NCBI RefSeq assembly: GCF_018199995.1
Contig: NZ_CP073578.1
Span: 1,798,001-1,862,000, forward strand
Reading direction: 5' to 3'
Length of the DNA stretch: 64,000 bases
Source: Photobacterium sp. GJ3
GTDB taxonomy: Bacteria; Pseudomonadota; Gammaproteobacteria; Enterobacterales; Vibrionaceae
Shown here: positions 9,618-19,466 of the stretch, piece after piece
How the letters are laid out: the number at the start of each line of letters is the position of its first letter
Numbering within the stretch: the first letter of the stretch is position 1
The notes under the pieces: model-generated
The model's input: only the letters and a program-made list of their open reading frames with translations
Databases searched by the model: none
Told to the model about the DNA's origin: nothing
Position numbers and translations under genes: made by a program

Positions 9618-9967
9618 GTGAGTCTCCCTCTTATAGTCTGTATGGTTACAACTCGAGCAGTATAATACGCAGATTGTAACCTAATTGTTAAGAGTTTTAT
9701 TTCATCAGCCCCGATACGGCCAAAGAAAGCACAAAATAACAACAAATCATCAACAAGCGGTTATTCAAACCATTTTTATAAAATGATGCAGATTTTACAC
9801 CTTTGAATATTACTTACACCCTGTAATCATTTGTATAACAATTAACCAGCACTATCTGAAAAGATTTCAATAATGTGCAGTAAGTCAGCATAAAGCGGGT
9901 GATTACGCACACGGTTGTACAACACGCTGTATCTCAAGCATAAATCACAGTCAGGAAAAAGACGTAT
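9618..9967. other. Long leader/intergenic region upstream of the symporter
   Basis: AT-rich with no convincing ORF. It should hold the promoter and 5' untranslated region of the symporter gene read leftward. I looked for the paired glycine aptamer and saw no such core. Confidence 0.5.
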
Positions 9968-10008
9968 AAAATCTGCGCCTGCTCCGTTCAAAAACACAGG
10001 CGCAGACC
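9968..10008 (-). terminator. Terminator of the yej operon
   Basis: TCTGCGCCTG (9972-9981) pairs with CAGGCGCAGA (9997-10006). Read on the minus strand, the ten-pair stem with a 15-base loop ends in ATTTTAT, just beyond the yejF stop. Confidence 0.7.
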
Positions 10009-10020
10009 CTGAGGGAACGA

Positions 10021-11616
10021 TCAGCTGTGGAACGACAAACTGACGAGCTGGCGGGTATAGTCGGCTTTGGGTTCCTGAAATAATTGCAGGGTTGGCCCCT
10101 GCTCAACAACCAGCCCGTCCTTGAGCACCAAGGTATAATGACAGAGCGACTTCACCACATTTAAATCGTGGCTGATAAAAAGATAACTCAGCCCATACTT
10201 CTGTTGTAATGCTTTCAGGAGCTGCAAGACCTGATGCTGCACGGTTCTGTCGAGCGATGAAGTCGGTTCATCCAGCAAAATAAACTCTGGTTTCAGGACC
10301 AATGCTCTGGCAATCGCAATGCGCTGCCGCTGACCACCGGAGAATTCATTCGGATAGCGATAACGCGTCTCCGGATCGAGCTCGACATCCCGCATCGCCT
10401 GGCAGATCATTTCATCTGATTCCTGTTCAGACAGATTCTGCTGAACTTTTAAGCCTTCACCAATGATCTGCGCCACGGACATTCTGGGATTTAATGCAGA
10501 AAATGGATCCTGGAACACCACCTGCAACCGGCTTCGGTAAGGCAACATAGCTTTCCGGCTTAACCCGCTCAGTTCATTGCCATCAAAACGAATACTGCCT
10601 TCACTCTTCAGCAGTCTGAGAATTGCCATCCCTGTCGTTGATTTTCCCGAGCCACTTTCACCCACAAGGCCGACACTTTGTCCTTGCTGCAAGACAAAAC
10701 TCACATCCGTGACCGCTTTGATATGACCGACGACACGCTTTAGAATTCCACCTTTCACCGGAAACCAGACCCGCAATTTGTCGATATCAAACAAAGATTT
10801 TTGTTCGCCCTGAACAGGAACCGGCTCGCCCGACGGATCGGCATGAATCAGTTTCTGAGTATACGGATGAGCAGGCGACTCAAAAATGGCATCCCGAGTG
10901 TTGGTTTCCACCAGTTGGCCGAGCTGCATCACCGCGACACGATCGGCAATCTGACGGACAATGCTGAGATCATGGGTAATAAACAACATGGCCATACCCA
11001 TTTCCTGCTGCAACTGATTCAGCAGTGTCAGAATTTGCGCTTGGACAGATACATCCAAGGCTGTGGTTGGTTCGTCAGCAATCAGCAAATCCGGCTCATT
11101 GATCAGCGCCATAGCGATCATCACTCTCTGCCGCTCACCACCAGACAGCTCATGCGGATAGGCATTCATGCGTTGCTCCGGATTCCGGATCCCCACTTTT
11201 TTCAGCCAGGTCAGTGCCTTTGCTTCTGCAGGTTTTTGCCGCATGCCCCGGTGAATGGCAAGGGTCTCACAAAGCTGCCTGCCAATCTTATGGAGCGGAT
11301 TGAGCGACATCATGGGTTCCTGAAAGATCATGCCAATCTTTCCGCCTCTCAGTCCTCTGAGCTGACGCTCGCTGCATTTCAGCGTATCCAGACCGTCATA
11401 CAGAATCTCTCCCTCCAGATAACGCGCCGTCGCCTTGGGTAAAAGGCGCAGAATCGCATTAGCCGTGACCGATTTACCGGAACCACTTTCACCCACCAGT
11501 GCCAGCGTTTCTCCCCGCTTGATGGTCAGACTGACTTTTTCGGTCACAGGCCGTACGGTTTTACCACTGGCAAATCCCACGGATAATTGATGAATCGTTA
11601 GCAGTGCATCGCTCAT
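10021..11616 (-). CDS. yejF: Microcin C/oligopeptide ABC transporter, duplicated ATP-binding subunit YejF
   Basis: 531 residues carrying two complete ABC ATPase domains. Each has Walker A (GESGSGKS at about residue 40 and again near 330), an ABC signature (LSGGERQRV and FSGGQRQRI) and Walker B ([12 protein letters not shown] and [12 protein letters not shown]). In Escherichia coli YejABEF imports peptides including microcin C. The start at 11616 is chosen because GGAAG precedes it; upstream codons fall inside yejE. It is the last gene of yejA-yejB-yejE-yejF, spaced only 1 bp after yejE, which implies translational coupling. Confidence 0.96.
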   Translation of the reverse strand: MSDALLTIHQLSVGFASGKTVRPVTEKVSLTIKRGETLALVGESGSGKSVTANAILRLLPKATARYLEGEILYDGLDTLKCSERQLRGLRGGKIGMIFQEPMMSLNPLHKIGRQLCETLAIHRGMRQKPAEAKALTWLKKVGIRNPEQRMNAYPHELSGGERQRVMIAMALINEPDLLIADEPTTALDVSVQAQILTLLNQLQQEMGMAMLFITHDLSIVRQIADRVAVMQLGQLVETNTRDAIFESPAHPYTQKLIHADPSGEPVPVQGEQKSLFDIDKLRVWFPVKGGILKRVVGHIKAVTDVSFVLQQGQSVGLVGESGSGKSTTGMAILRLLKSEGSIRFDGNELSGLSRKAMLPYRSRLQVVFQDPFSALNPRMSVAQIIGEGLKVQQNLSEQESDEMICQAMRDVELDPETRYRYPNEFSGGQRQRIAIARALVLKPEFILLDEPTSSLDRTVQHQVLQLLKALQQKYGLSYLFISHDLNVVKSLCHYTLVLKDGLVVEQGPTLQLFQEPKADYTRQLVSLSFHS

Positions 11617-11617
11617 A

Positions 11618-12697
11618 CTACTTCCCTGAAAACGAATGTTGATGATGTGGATCGAAGGCATCACGCACGGCTTCACCAATAAACACCAGTAAGCTCAGCA
11701 TGATCGACAACACAACGAAAGCAGACAGCCCGAGCCAGGGTGCCTGAAGGTTTGTTTTCCCCTGCGCCAGCAATTCACCTAAAGACGGTGAGCCGACCGG
11801 TAAACCAAACCCCAGAAAATCAAGAGAAGTCAGTGTTGTCACCGAACCGCTTAAGATAAAGGGCATCATGGTTAAAGAAGCAACCATGGCATTCGGCAAC
11901 ATATGACGCAGCATAATGCGGGTATCATTCACTCCCAGCGCCTGTGCAGCACGAACATAGTCCAGATTCCGACATCGCAGAAACTCTGCCCGCACAACGC
12001 CCACCAGCCCCATCCAGCTGAACAGCACCATGATGCCCAACAACCACCAGAAGTTTGGTTCCACGAAACTGGACAGAATAATCAGTAAGAATAACGTGGG
12101 CATCCCCGACCAGATTTCGATAAACCGTTGGCCGAATAAATCCAGCCAGCCGCCATAGTAGCCTTGGCCGGCGCCGACCAGAACGCCAATCACCGTCGAA
12201 ATAATTGTGAGCGCAAATCCAAACAGAACAGAGACACGGAACCCATAAATAATCCGGGCCAGCACATCACGGCCTTTGTCATCGGTTCCCAGCCAGTTCA
12301 CCTGATCCGGTGCCGAAGGTGCCGGTCCGGACAAATTATAATTGATGGTGTCATAGCTAAACCGAATCGGCGGCCAGATCATCCAACCTTCCGCTGTGAT
12401 GAGTTCCTGCACATAAGGGTCGGTATAGTCGGCTTCGGTCGCAAACTCTCCCCCGAATTCAGTTTCGGCATAGTGCTGCGCGATCGGGAAATAATAATCG
12501 CCCTTGAAGCTGATCAGTAACGGCTTGTCGTTGGCGATTACTTCTGCAAACAAACTCAGAATAAAAAGCACAGAAAAGATCCACAGCGACCAGTAACCCC
12601 GACGGTGTGCTTTAAATCTTTCCCAGCGCGCTCGGGTCAGTGGATTCATGGACAATCGTGGTTTCTTCAGCATCGCATTCAAGTTTTTTGAAATCAT
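11618..12697 (-). CDS. yejE: Microcin C/oligopeptide ABC transporter permease YejE
   Basis: 359 residues. It is a DppC/OppC-type permease with one N-terminal membrane helix, a periplasmic segment of about 90 residues, then a five-helix core. The permease contact motif with ABC subunits is visible in the stretch FLRCRNLDYVRAAQALGV followed by RIMLRHMLPNA (EAA-loop). WLGTDDKGRDVLARIIYGFR is also characteristic. The ATG at 12697 follows AGGTAG and overlaps the end of yejB, consistent with coupled translation. It would pair with YejB as the membrane channel. Confidence 0.95.
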   Translation of the reverse strand: MISKNLNAMLKKPRLSMNPLTRARWERFKAHRRGYWSLWIFSVLFILSLFAEVIANDKPLLISFKGDYYFPIAQHYAETEFGGEFATEADYTDPYVQELITAEGWMIWPPIRFSYDTINYNLSGPAPSAPDQVNWLGTDDKGRDVLARIIYGFRVSVLFGFALTIISTVIGVLVGAGQGYYGGWLDLFGQRFIEIWSGMPTLFLLIILSSFVEPNFWWLLGIMVLFSWMGLVGVVRAEFLRCRNLDYVRAAQALGVNDTRIMLRHMLPNAMVASLTMMPFILSGSVTTLTSLDFLGFGLPVGSPSLGELLAQGKTNLQAPWLGLSAFVVLSIMLSLLVFIGEAVRDAFDPHHQHSFSGK

Positions 12698-12698
12698 A

Positions 12699-13795
12699 CT
12701 ACCTGGCCTCAAAATCAATTCGCGGATCGACCAGGGTGTAAGTCAGGTCAGAAATAATGTTCATCATCAGGCCCAGTAACGTCATGATGTAGAGCGTACT
12801 GAACACAATCGGATAATCACGCTGAATTGTGGATTCAAAGCCAAGTAAACCAATGCCCTCCAGAGAGAACATCACTTCGATCAACATCGAGCCGGTAAAG
12901 AAGATACTGATGAAAGCACTCGGAAAGCCCGCAATAATAATCAGCATGGCATTCCGGAATACGTGCTTATATAAAATGCTGTGGTCATCCAGCCCTTTTG
13001 CTCTGGCGGTAACCACATATTGCTTATTGATTTCATCCAGAAAAGAGTTCTTTGTCAGCATGGTGAGTGTGGCAAACCCGCCGATCACCATGGCAATAAT
13101 CGGCAGTGTTAAATGCCAGAAGTAATCACCAATCTGCTGATACCAGGTCATCTGGTCAAAGTCTGCTGAAAATAATCCCCGAAGCGGAAACCAGCTGAAA
13201 TAGTTACCACTGGCAAAAAAGATGATCAGCACAATGGCGAATAAAAAACCGGGAATCGCATAGCCGGTAATGACGAGCGCACTGCTCCAGATATCAAACC
13301 GGCTGCCATGCTGAACAGCTTTGGCAATCCCCAAAGGAATGGAGATGAAATAGATGATTAAGGTGCTCCACAGTCCCAGCGAAATCGAGACCGGGAGACG
13401 ATCGATAATCAGATCAATCACATTGCCGCCACGAAACAGGCTTTCGCCAAAATTAAAGGTGGCATAGTTTTTCAGCATGTCGACATAACGTTCCCACATC
13501 GGCTTATCAAAACCAAACTGCTTGCGGATTTCTTCGACCACTTCCGGATCCAGCCCACGGGATCCCCGATAGCCGCTGCTGCCATTGCCATTTGCTGAAT
13601 CGGAATCGGTTTGCTGAACTTCCTGCCCCCCCCGGTAAATCGTTCCATAATGCCGGATGAATGCCCTTCCAGCTGCGCGACTGCCTGCTCGACCGGGCCA
13701 CCGGGCGCAATCTGAATCACAAAAAAGTTAATCGTGATGATGGCCCAGAGCGTTGGAATCACCAGCAAAAGTCGCCGGATAATATATGCGGTCAT
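12699..13795 (-). pseudogene. yejB: Peptide ABC transporter permease YejB, frameshifted at a C8 tract
   Basis: The first part, starting at 13795, reads as YejB ([17 protein letters not shown], then [16 protein letters not shown]). At the run of eight C on the plus strand (13626-13633) the frame is lost. The correct continuation, [20 protein letters not shown], lies in another frame and leads into an intact DppB-type permease core with [16 protein letters not shown] helices and an EAA loop. The span is 1097 bp; adding one base gives 1098 bp, or 365 residues, matching the 364 of Escherichia coli YejB. So exactly one G is missing on the coding strand. A homopolymer sequencing error is the simplest explanation; a true mutation or a slippage-controlled switch is possible. 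All other yej genes are intact. Confidence 0.88.
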
Positions 13796-13822
13796 ACTGC
13801 TTTCCTTGAACCTGATTCAGAA

Positions 13823-15649
13823 TTATCGACGCTTTTCCGGGAGTTTTGCTGCTTTTTCCGGATCAACCCACCAGGTATCGACACCCAGAGCATACTTGGG
13901 CCGAACCGACGGACGGTCAAACTTATCCCAGGTTGCAATCCGGAACTTGCTCAAGTGCCATTGCGGTATCACAAAAAAGTTCCACTGCAGCACCCGGTCC
14001 AGCGCGGGCCCCAAAGCTGCCAGGGCTTCCGGATCGCGCTGATGGGCTGCAATCTGCTCGGTCAGGGTGTCAATTGCGGCATCCTGCACGCCCGCAGTGT
14101 TATAGGTTGAATCCAGATAATTGCTGTTCCAGGCAATCAGCAAGTTCTGCGTTGGGTATGGATTGGCGGCATAGCTTGAAGAAACCATATCAAAGTCGCG
14201 ATCGCGAAGCCGTTTGATGTACTGAGTGGTATCCACGGTGCGGATTTTCATGTCGATGCCCAGCTGTTTCAGGTTCTTTTGCAGCGGAATTGCGATCCGC
14301 TCGGAGGTTGGGCTGTAAATCAGCAATTCAAAGGCCAGGGGTTCACCTGTTTTCTCATTTGTCATGACTTGATCTTTGAGCGACCAGCCTGCTTCTTTGA
14401 GCAATGCGAATGCTTTTCGTGCCTGCTGACGAATCCGCCCAGAGCCATCTGTGACCGGCGGCTGATAAGTTTCAGTCAACACACGGGCCGGAATTTTATC
14501 TTTCAGAGGTGTGAGATAAGTCAGCTCTGCCGGGGTTGGCAGACCTTTCGCTTCATATGGCGTGTTCTGGAAAAAACTTCGGGACCGAGTGTACTGGCTA
14601 TAAAAAAGCGTTTTGTTCATCCACTCGAAGTCCATCGCATAGTTCAGCGCTTCACGAACGCGGATATCCTGAAACACCGAACGTTGTGTATTGAAGACAA
14701 ACCCTTGCATGGCCTGCGGGATCTCATGGCCAATCTCTTCTTTCTTAATGAAACCATTGTCGAAGTTATTGCCTTCGTACAAGGTCGCCCAGAATTTGGC
14801 GACATTTTCCTGCCGGAAGTCATACTCCCCTGCTTTAAAAGCCTCCAGCGTCACGGTGTCATCCCGATAGTAATCGTAGCGGATTGTATCGAAGTTATGC
14901 CGCCCGACATTCACGGGCAGGTCAGCCGCCCAGTAATCCTTCACCCGGGAATAAGTGACACTTTGCCCGGGCTGGTAACTGGTAATCTTATATGCGCTAC
15001 TGCCAACCGGAGGCTCGTTTAAAGGCTCACTCAGCTTTTTATCTTTCCAGAAATGTTCCGGCAGCACATTCATACCTTCGACCAGAGAATAGAGCCTCTC
15101 CCGATTTGGAACCGCCATATCGACCCTTGCCGTCAGAGGCGCTTTCACGGTCACGGACTTCACATCTTTATAAAAGACGCGAAACTGCGGAACCCCTTCT
15201 TTCATGAACTTATCGAACGTAAAGGCAACATCTTTGGCTGTAATGGGCTGCCCGTCGTGAAAACGTGCTTTTGGGTTGATGTCGATTTCCATCCAGGAAA
15301 AATCGTCGGCATATCGCACTTTTTGCGCAATCAGCGGGTAATGACTGTCGATTTCATCCTGCGCAGGCACAAAAAGCGTGTCATAAATTTCCTCAGCACC
15401 CGCGGCAGAAACGCCTCTCGAACCATAGCGATTAAAGCTGTCGTAAGTGCCGACTTCTGCATAAGTGATGCTCCCGCCTTTCGGTGCATCCGGGTTGACG
15501 TAATCAAAATGAGGGAAATCCGGTGGGTATTTGGCAGTCCCGAAACCGACCACACTGGCCGACTCAATCACTTCTGCGGCAAAACCGGGTGCAGATCCGA
15601 ATGACAAACCTGCCGTTATTAACAATCCCAGTACAAAACTCTGTCTCAT
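13823..15649 (-). CDS. yejA: Extracellular solute-binding protein family 5, YejA
   Basis: 608 residues with an N-terminal signal peptide (LLITAGLSFGSAPGFAA, cleavage likely after the last Ala-Ala). The mature part is a cluster C periplasmic binding protein; FPHFDYVNPDAPKGGSI near residue 45 is typical of the YejA/NikA-like branch. It captures peptides in the periplasm and hands them to YejB/YejE. The ATG is preceded by a strong GGAGGGG site. It is the first gene of the operon, and 27 bp separate it from yejB. Confidence 0.95.
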   Translation of the reverse strand: MRQSFVLGLLITAGLSFGSAPGFAAEVIESASVVGFGTAKYPPDFPHFDYVNPDAPKGGSITYAEVGTYDSFNRYGSRGVSAAGAEEIYDTLFVPAQDEIDSHYPLIAQKVRYADDFSWMEIDINPKARFHDGQPITAKDVAFTFDKFMKEGVPQFRVFYKDVKSVTVKAPLTARVDMAVPNRERLYSLVEGMNVLPEHFWKDKKLSEPLNEPPVGSSAYKITSYQPGQSVTYSRVKDYWAADLPVNVGRHNFDTIRYDYYRDDTVTLEAFKAGEYDFRQENVAKFWATLYEGNNFDNGFIKKEEIGHEIPQAMQGFVFNTQRSVFQDIRVREALNYAMDFEWMNKTLFYSQYTRSRSFFQNTPYEAKGLPTPAELTYLTPLKDKIPARVLTETYQPPVTDGSGRIRQQARKAFALLKEAGWSLKDQVMTNEKTGEPLAFELLIYSPTSERIAIPLQKNLKQLGIDMKIRTVDTTQYIKRLRDRDFDMVSSSYAANPYPTQNLLIAWNSNYLDSTYNTAGVQDAAIDTLTEQIAAHQRDPEALAALGPALDRVLQWNFFVIPQWHLSKFRIATWDKFDRPSVRPKYALGVDTWWVDPEKAAKLPEKRR

Positions 15650-15958
15650 ATCCCCTCCAAAACATTTCAGCCACCCTGGCGGACCATTCGGTTAAAAATC
15701 GTTGTGTTTTCATTATTGTACGAATGGTCAATAGGTTGTGTTGACATGTACCACAAATATATACCATAAGGAAATAACCCGCCTGAATCGCTGGGTATAT
15801 CCTCAAAGTTATTTTGCCGATTCGGCTCCACTCGTCTTCAGCGTGAACAGGGACACTGGAATGTCATTTTCTGTGTTTTTATTGAGCAATCATTCGGTTC
15901 CTGCCTGATTCAACGGGTTAAAAGCCAGCGAATAATCATTAAATTACTCAGATCTATG
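15650..15958. other. Divergent intergenic region between yejA and fusA2
   Basis: About 310 bp with no ORF of note. It must hold the leftward yejA promoter; I could not single out a convincing -35/-10 pair. The right part leads into the fusA2 promoter. Confidence 0.5.
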
Positions 15959-15986
15959 TTCTGATACTCGTAAGTAGTGCTATACT
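15959..15986 (+). promoter_or_regulatory. Probable sigma-70 promoter of fusA2
   Basis: TGCTATACT (15978-15986) is an extended -10 element, with a weak -35-like TTCTGA 16 bp upstream. It lies 46 bp before the start codon. A 10-bp palindrome AACAATTGTT follows at about 16005-16014, of unknown role. Confidence 0.5.
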
Positions 15987-16031
15987 CCCCACCCTGACAT
16001 GTGACAACAATTGTTCATATAGAGAAAAACA

Positions 16032-18119
16032 ATGGCAGATCTATCTAAATACAGAAACATTGGTATTTTCGCGCACGTAGATGCGGGTAAAACCACTACC
16101 ACTGAGCGTATCCTGAAGCTGACCGGTAAAATCCATAAAATCGGTGATACTCACGACGGCTCAACGACGACTGACTTCATGGAGCAGGAAGCTGAGCGTG
16201 GTATTACAATCCAGTCTGCAGCAGTAAGCTGTTTCTGGAACGATCACCGTCTGAACGTTATCGATACTCCGGGACACGTTGACTTCACCGTTGAAGTTTA
16301 CCGTTCTCTGAAAGTACTTGACGGTGGTATCGGTGTATTCTGTGGTTCTGGTGGTGTTGAGCCTCAGTCTGAAACAAACTGGCGTTACGCGAACGACTCA
16401 CAAGTATCTCGTCTGATCTTCGTGAACAAACTGGACCGTATGGGTGCGGACTTCTTCAACGTAGTTGATCAAGTGAAAAACGTACTTGGCGCCACGCCTC
16501 TTGTAATGACCCTACCTATCGGCCGTGAAGAAGACTTCGTGGGTGTGGTTGACGTTCTGACGCGTAAAGCTTACGTGTGGGATGACACGGGTCTGCCAGA
16601 AAACTACGAAGTTCAAGATATCCCAGCGGACATGGTTGACGACGTAGAAGCTTACCGTGAAGAACTGGTTGAGACTGCCGTTGAGCAAGACGACGCCCTG
16701 ATGGAAGCTTACATGGAAGGTGAAGAGCCTTCTGTAGAAGATCTGAAACGTTGTATCCGTAAAGGTACTCGTGATCTGGCCTTCTTCCCGACTTTCTGTG
16801 GTTCAGCATACAAAAACAAAGGTATCCAACTGGTTCTGGACGCCGTTGTTGACTACCTGCCAGCACCAACAGAAGTTGACCCTCAGGACCTGACTGATCC
16901 AGAAACTGGTGAACCAACGGGTCAAGTTGCAACTGTATCTGCAGACGAGCCATTCCGCGCTCTGGCGTTTAAGATCATGGATGACCGTTTTGGTGCCCTG
17001 ACTTTCGTCCGTATCTACTCTGGTAAGCTGAAGAAGGGTGACACCATCCTGAACTCTGCGACCGGTAAAACTGAGCGTATCGGCCGAATGGTTGAGATGC
17101 AAGCAGATGACCGTAACGAGCTGACTTCAGCACAAGCGGGTGACATCATCGCTATCGTTGGTATGAAGAACGTTCAGACGGGCCACACACTGTGTGATCC
17201 TAAGCACGAATGTACTCTGGAACCAATGATCTTCCCTGTCCCAGTAATTTCTATCGCTGTTGCTCCTAAGGACAAAACAGCTTCTGAGAAACTGGGTGTC
17301 GCACTCGGTAAGATGGTTGCAGAAGATCCATCGTTCCAGGTTGAAACTGATGAAGATTCTGGCGAAACCATCCTGAAAGGTATGGGTGAGCTGCACCTGG
17401 ACATTAAAGTTGACATCCTGAAGCGTACTCACGGTGTTGAACTGACTGTAGGTGCTCCACAGGTTGCTTACCGTGAGACGATCACTCAGCCAATCGAAGA
17501 CAGCTACACGCACAAGAAGCAGTCTGGTGGTTCTGGTCAGTTCGGTAAGATCGACTACCGCATCAAACCAGGTGAGCCAAACTCTGGCTTCAAGTTCGTT
17601 TCTACTGTTGTTGGTGGTAACGTTCCTAAAGAATTCTGGCCTGCAATCGAAAAAGGCTTCGCTGGTATGATGAGTACTGGTGTTCTGGCTGGCTTCCCAG
17701 TGCTGGACGTTGAAGTTGAGCTGTTCGACGGTGGTTTCCACGCAGTTGACTCCTCTGCTGTCGCGTTTGAAATCGCAGCGAAAGGCGCATTCCGTCAGTC
17801 TATGCCTAAAGCTGGTGCTCAGCTGCTGGAACCTATCATGCACGTTGACGTGTTCACTCCGGAAGATCACGTTGGTGATGTTATCGGTGACCTGAACCGT
17901 CGTCGCGGTATGATCAAAGACCAGCAAGCAGGTGCAACTGGCGTACGTATCAAGGGTGATGTACCTCTATCAGAAATGTTCGGTTACATCGGTACGCTGC
18001 GTACAATGACTTCTGGTCGTGGTCAGTTCTCTATGGAGTTCGCACACTACGCACCATGCCCAGTGAACGTTGCTGAAGCAGTAATCGCAGAAGTTAAAGA
18101 GCGTAACGCTAAGAAATAA
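16032..18119 (+). CDS. fusA: Elongation factor G, second (non-str-operon) paralogue
   Basis: 695 residues. G1 [11 protein letters not shown]2 around [11 protein letters not shown]3 DTPGHVDF and G4 NKLDRMGAD are all intact, followed by domains II-V with the usual [13 protein letters not shown] and [20 protein letters not shown]. It is a ribosomal translocase or recycling GTPase. The sequence differs from canonical str-operon EF-G (for example [16 protein letters not shown] in place of the FYTGxxHKIGEVHDG form). It stands alone with its own promoter and terminator, as the second EF-G of vibrios does. Codon usage is strongly biased (GGT, CGT, GTT, CTG), suggesting high expression, and is unlike its neighbours. 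Confidence 0.95.
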   Translation: MADLSKYRNIGIFAHVDAGKTTTTERILKLTGKIHKIGDTHDGSTTTDFMEQEAERGITIQSAAVSCFWNDHRLNVIDTPGHVDFTVEVYRSLKVLDGGIGVFCGSGGVEPQSETNWRYANDSQVSRLIFVNKLDRMGADFFNVVDQVKNVLGATPLVMTLPIGREEDFVGVVDVLTRKAYVWDDTGLPENYEVQDIPADMVDDVEAYREELVETAVEQDDALMEAYMEGEEPSVEDLKRCIRKGTRDLAFFPTFCGSAYKNKGIQLVLDAVVDYLPAPTEVDPQDLTDPETGEPTGQVATVSADEPFRALAFKIMDDRFGALTFVRIYSGKLKKGDTILNSATGKTERIGRMVEMQADDRNELTSAQAGDIIAIVGMKNVQTGHTLCDPKHECTLEPMIFPVPVISIAVAPKDKTASEKLGVALGKMVAEDPSFQVETDEDSGETILKGMGELHLDIKVDILKRTHGVELTVGAPQVAYRETITQPIEDSYTHKKQSGGSGQFGKIDYRIKPGEPNSGFKFVSTVVGGNVPKEFWPAIEKGFAGMMSTGVLAGFPVLDVEVELFDGGFHAVDSSAVAFEIAAKGAFRQSMPKAGAQLLEPIMHVDVFTPEDHVGDVIGDLNRRRGMIKDQQAGATGVRIKGDVPLSEMFGYIGTLRTMTSGRGQFSMEFAHYAPCPVNVAEAVIAEVKERNAKK

Positions 18120-18144
18120 TCCATTTCTTAACGGACGAAAATTG

Positions 18145-18173
18145 AAAACCCCAGCTTTAGCTGGGGTTTTTTA
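18145..18173 (+). terminator. Terminator of fusA2
   Basis: AACCCCAGC/GCTGGGGTT stem with a TTTA loop and a run of six T, starting 26 bp after the stop. Confidence 0.92.
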
Positions 18174-18216
18174 TGCGCTCTGAGTTTAGATTTCAAGCAA
18201 GGCAAGCAACATGTGC

Positions 18217-18996
18217 TTACGCACTGCATTCAGCCAGAAAACGCATCAGGCCGTATTCTTCCAACCAAGCCAGTTGATCCGGTTGCTTCACCAGAAAACG
18301 TCCACTGTAGTTAATGCCGTTGGCGAACAAGCCTTCAATGTTATTCGCGCTTCGTGGCAGAATCAGCAACCAGCGCTCCGTTACCAGTACGTTATGTGGC
18401 AAACACACTTCCCCGCCTTCCTCAATCAGCGAGAGTGCATGCATCCCTTCGGTATAGGCAGCATACAACTCATCGGTTGTCATCGCTTCCACCAGATACA
18501 GCCAATGCCTGAATGGCAACTTTCCGCCTGCAATCACCTGCTCTAGCGGAATTTCACTGCGAACCAATTGCATGTGACGGTGCGGCTGACTGGCTCCGGC
18601 TAAAGGCCCGCTGTTATAAAACCCAAGAACATCCGCATGGGTGAATCCACCCAACCAGGCGTGCCAGTCTTCCCAACTGAGCGGAGATTCCTGAGGCACA
18701 AAAGTTTTTGAGCAAATCAGCAAATGCGGGGTAATCACGGGAAATTTATTCAGCAGGCACACATGATGCTCGCCAGCTTCGCACACATACATCGATTTTT
18801 CATAGGGTAAGAAAGGATTCGAGCCAGCAGCACCGGATGTGATTCCCTGCAGTTTCTTACCGGCATTTGCCGTCACCACATGCCCCAGATAAGCCACGCC
18901 CTGCTCTTCTATCATTTCGGCATCTGTTGCGATAGGCATCAGACTGCCCTCCGCCAGCGCCTTTTCAGCCACCTGCTCTGCGAGTTTCCAGTTCAT
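18217..18996 (-). CDS. ATP adenylyltransferase / Ap4A phosphorylase-like protein (HIT superfamily)
   Basis: About 259 residues from the ATG at 18996; a TTG at 19056 would add 20 residues. The histidine-triad-like active site is NSGPLAGASQPHRHMQ near residue 140, the form found in Apa1/Apa2-type diadenosine tetraphosphate phosphorylases, where the middle His of HxH attacks the alpha-phosphate. The segment HHVCLLNKFPVITPHLLICSK before it also matches the family. It would split Ap4A to ADP and ATP, controlling this alarmone. It is a single gene, convergent with fusA2, with an unusual hairpin in its leader. Confidence 0.85.
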   Translation of the reverse strand: MNWKLAEQVAEKALAEGSLMPIATDAEMIEEQGVAYLGHVVTANAGKKLQGITSGAAGSNPFLPYEKSMYVCEAGEHHVCLLNKFPVITPHLLICSKTFVPQESPLSWEDWHAWLGGFTHADVLGFYNSGPLAGASQPHRHMQLVRSEIPLEQVIAGGKLPFRHWLYLVEAMTTDELYAAYTEGMHALSLIEEGGEVCLPHNVLVTERWLLILPRSANNIEGLFANGINYSGRFLVKQPDQLAWLEEYGLMRFLAECSA

Positions 18997-19081
18997 ATCC
19001 ACATCCCATGTTTTTTTACCAAGATACTCCAACTTGGCTTCCCTGTCATAGTGCAAAAGCCAATTGACCCGTGAAAGAAAA

Positions 19082-19122
19082 TTCAGGGTAAGGCGTTGAA
19101 TCTCCTCACGGGAGACCCTGAA
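19082..19122 (-). promoter_or_regulatory. Structured leader hairpin before the Ap4A phosphorylase-like gene
   Basis: On the minus strand TTCAGGGT pairs with ACCCTGAA, enclosing a second small hairpin TCTCC/GGAGA, and the outer stem is followed by TTTTCTTT. It lies 25-85 bp before the possible starts. This resembles a weak terminator or attenuator in the leader. No gene lies directly upstream that would need a terminator here. The function is inferred. Confidence 0.35.
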
Positions 19123-19261
19123 GAGGGTGTATTTAATAGTTTACACTTTGCGCTTTTTTGTCCATTCATGAAAACACAGCACTCCCTAGCAGCAAGGCAG
19201 GAAACTCGGTAAGATTCACGCAGATTTTTGAGGATACGTCTCCTGCTGCTATATCTGTGTC

Positions 19262-19432
19262 AACAGATCACTACTCCTGCGGTCAGGTTGTTTCAGCGTT
19301 CGGTCAAACCTGAATCATCCCAGACGTTATCGGTCCTGTTCGGTCAAACAGATCAATAGCATCCTCAAAACAATATCGGTTTCCGGTATTGCCTCCTATA
19401 AAAAAGGCGCTTCCTGATGGAAGCGCCTTTTT
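19262..19432 (+). ncRNA. Candidate structured small RNA
   Basis: A possible promoter (TTGAGG 19228-19233, 16-bp spacer, TATATC 19250-19255) is followed by four hairpins on the plus strand. They are CAGGTT/AACCTG (19284-19312), CTGTT/AACAG (19336-19351), AATATCGG/CCGGTATT (19372-19390) and a strong terminator GGCGCTTCC/GGAAGCGCC ending in five T. The loops of the first two both expose TTCGGTCAAA. There is no ORF, and both flanking genes are on the other strand. It matches no RNA family I can name. The terminator could simply belong to the permease gene. Confidence 0.38.
19400..19432 (-). terminator. Bidirectional terminator downstream of the aromatic amino acid permease
   Basis: AAAAAGGCGCTTCC-TGAT-GGAAGCGCCTTTTT: a nine-pair GC-rich stem with A- and T-runs on both sides, 35 bp past the permease stop. 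It can act in either direction. Confidence 0.9.
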
Positions 19433-19466
19433 ACAATTGAATATCTTTGTTCCTGCAACGCGCCTT

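Noticed and set aside
9618..9967. Possible glycine riboswitch before the alanine/sodium symporter, as in V. cholerae
   Set aside because: The leader was read on the minus strand and lacks the conserved paired-aptamer core sequences.
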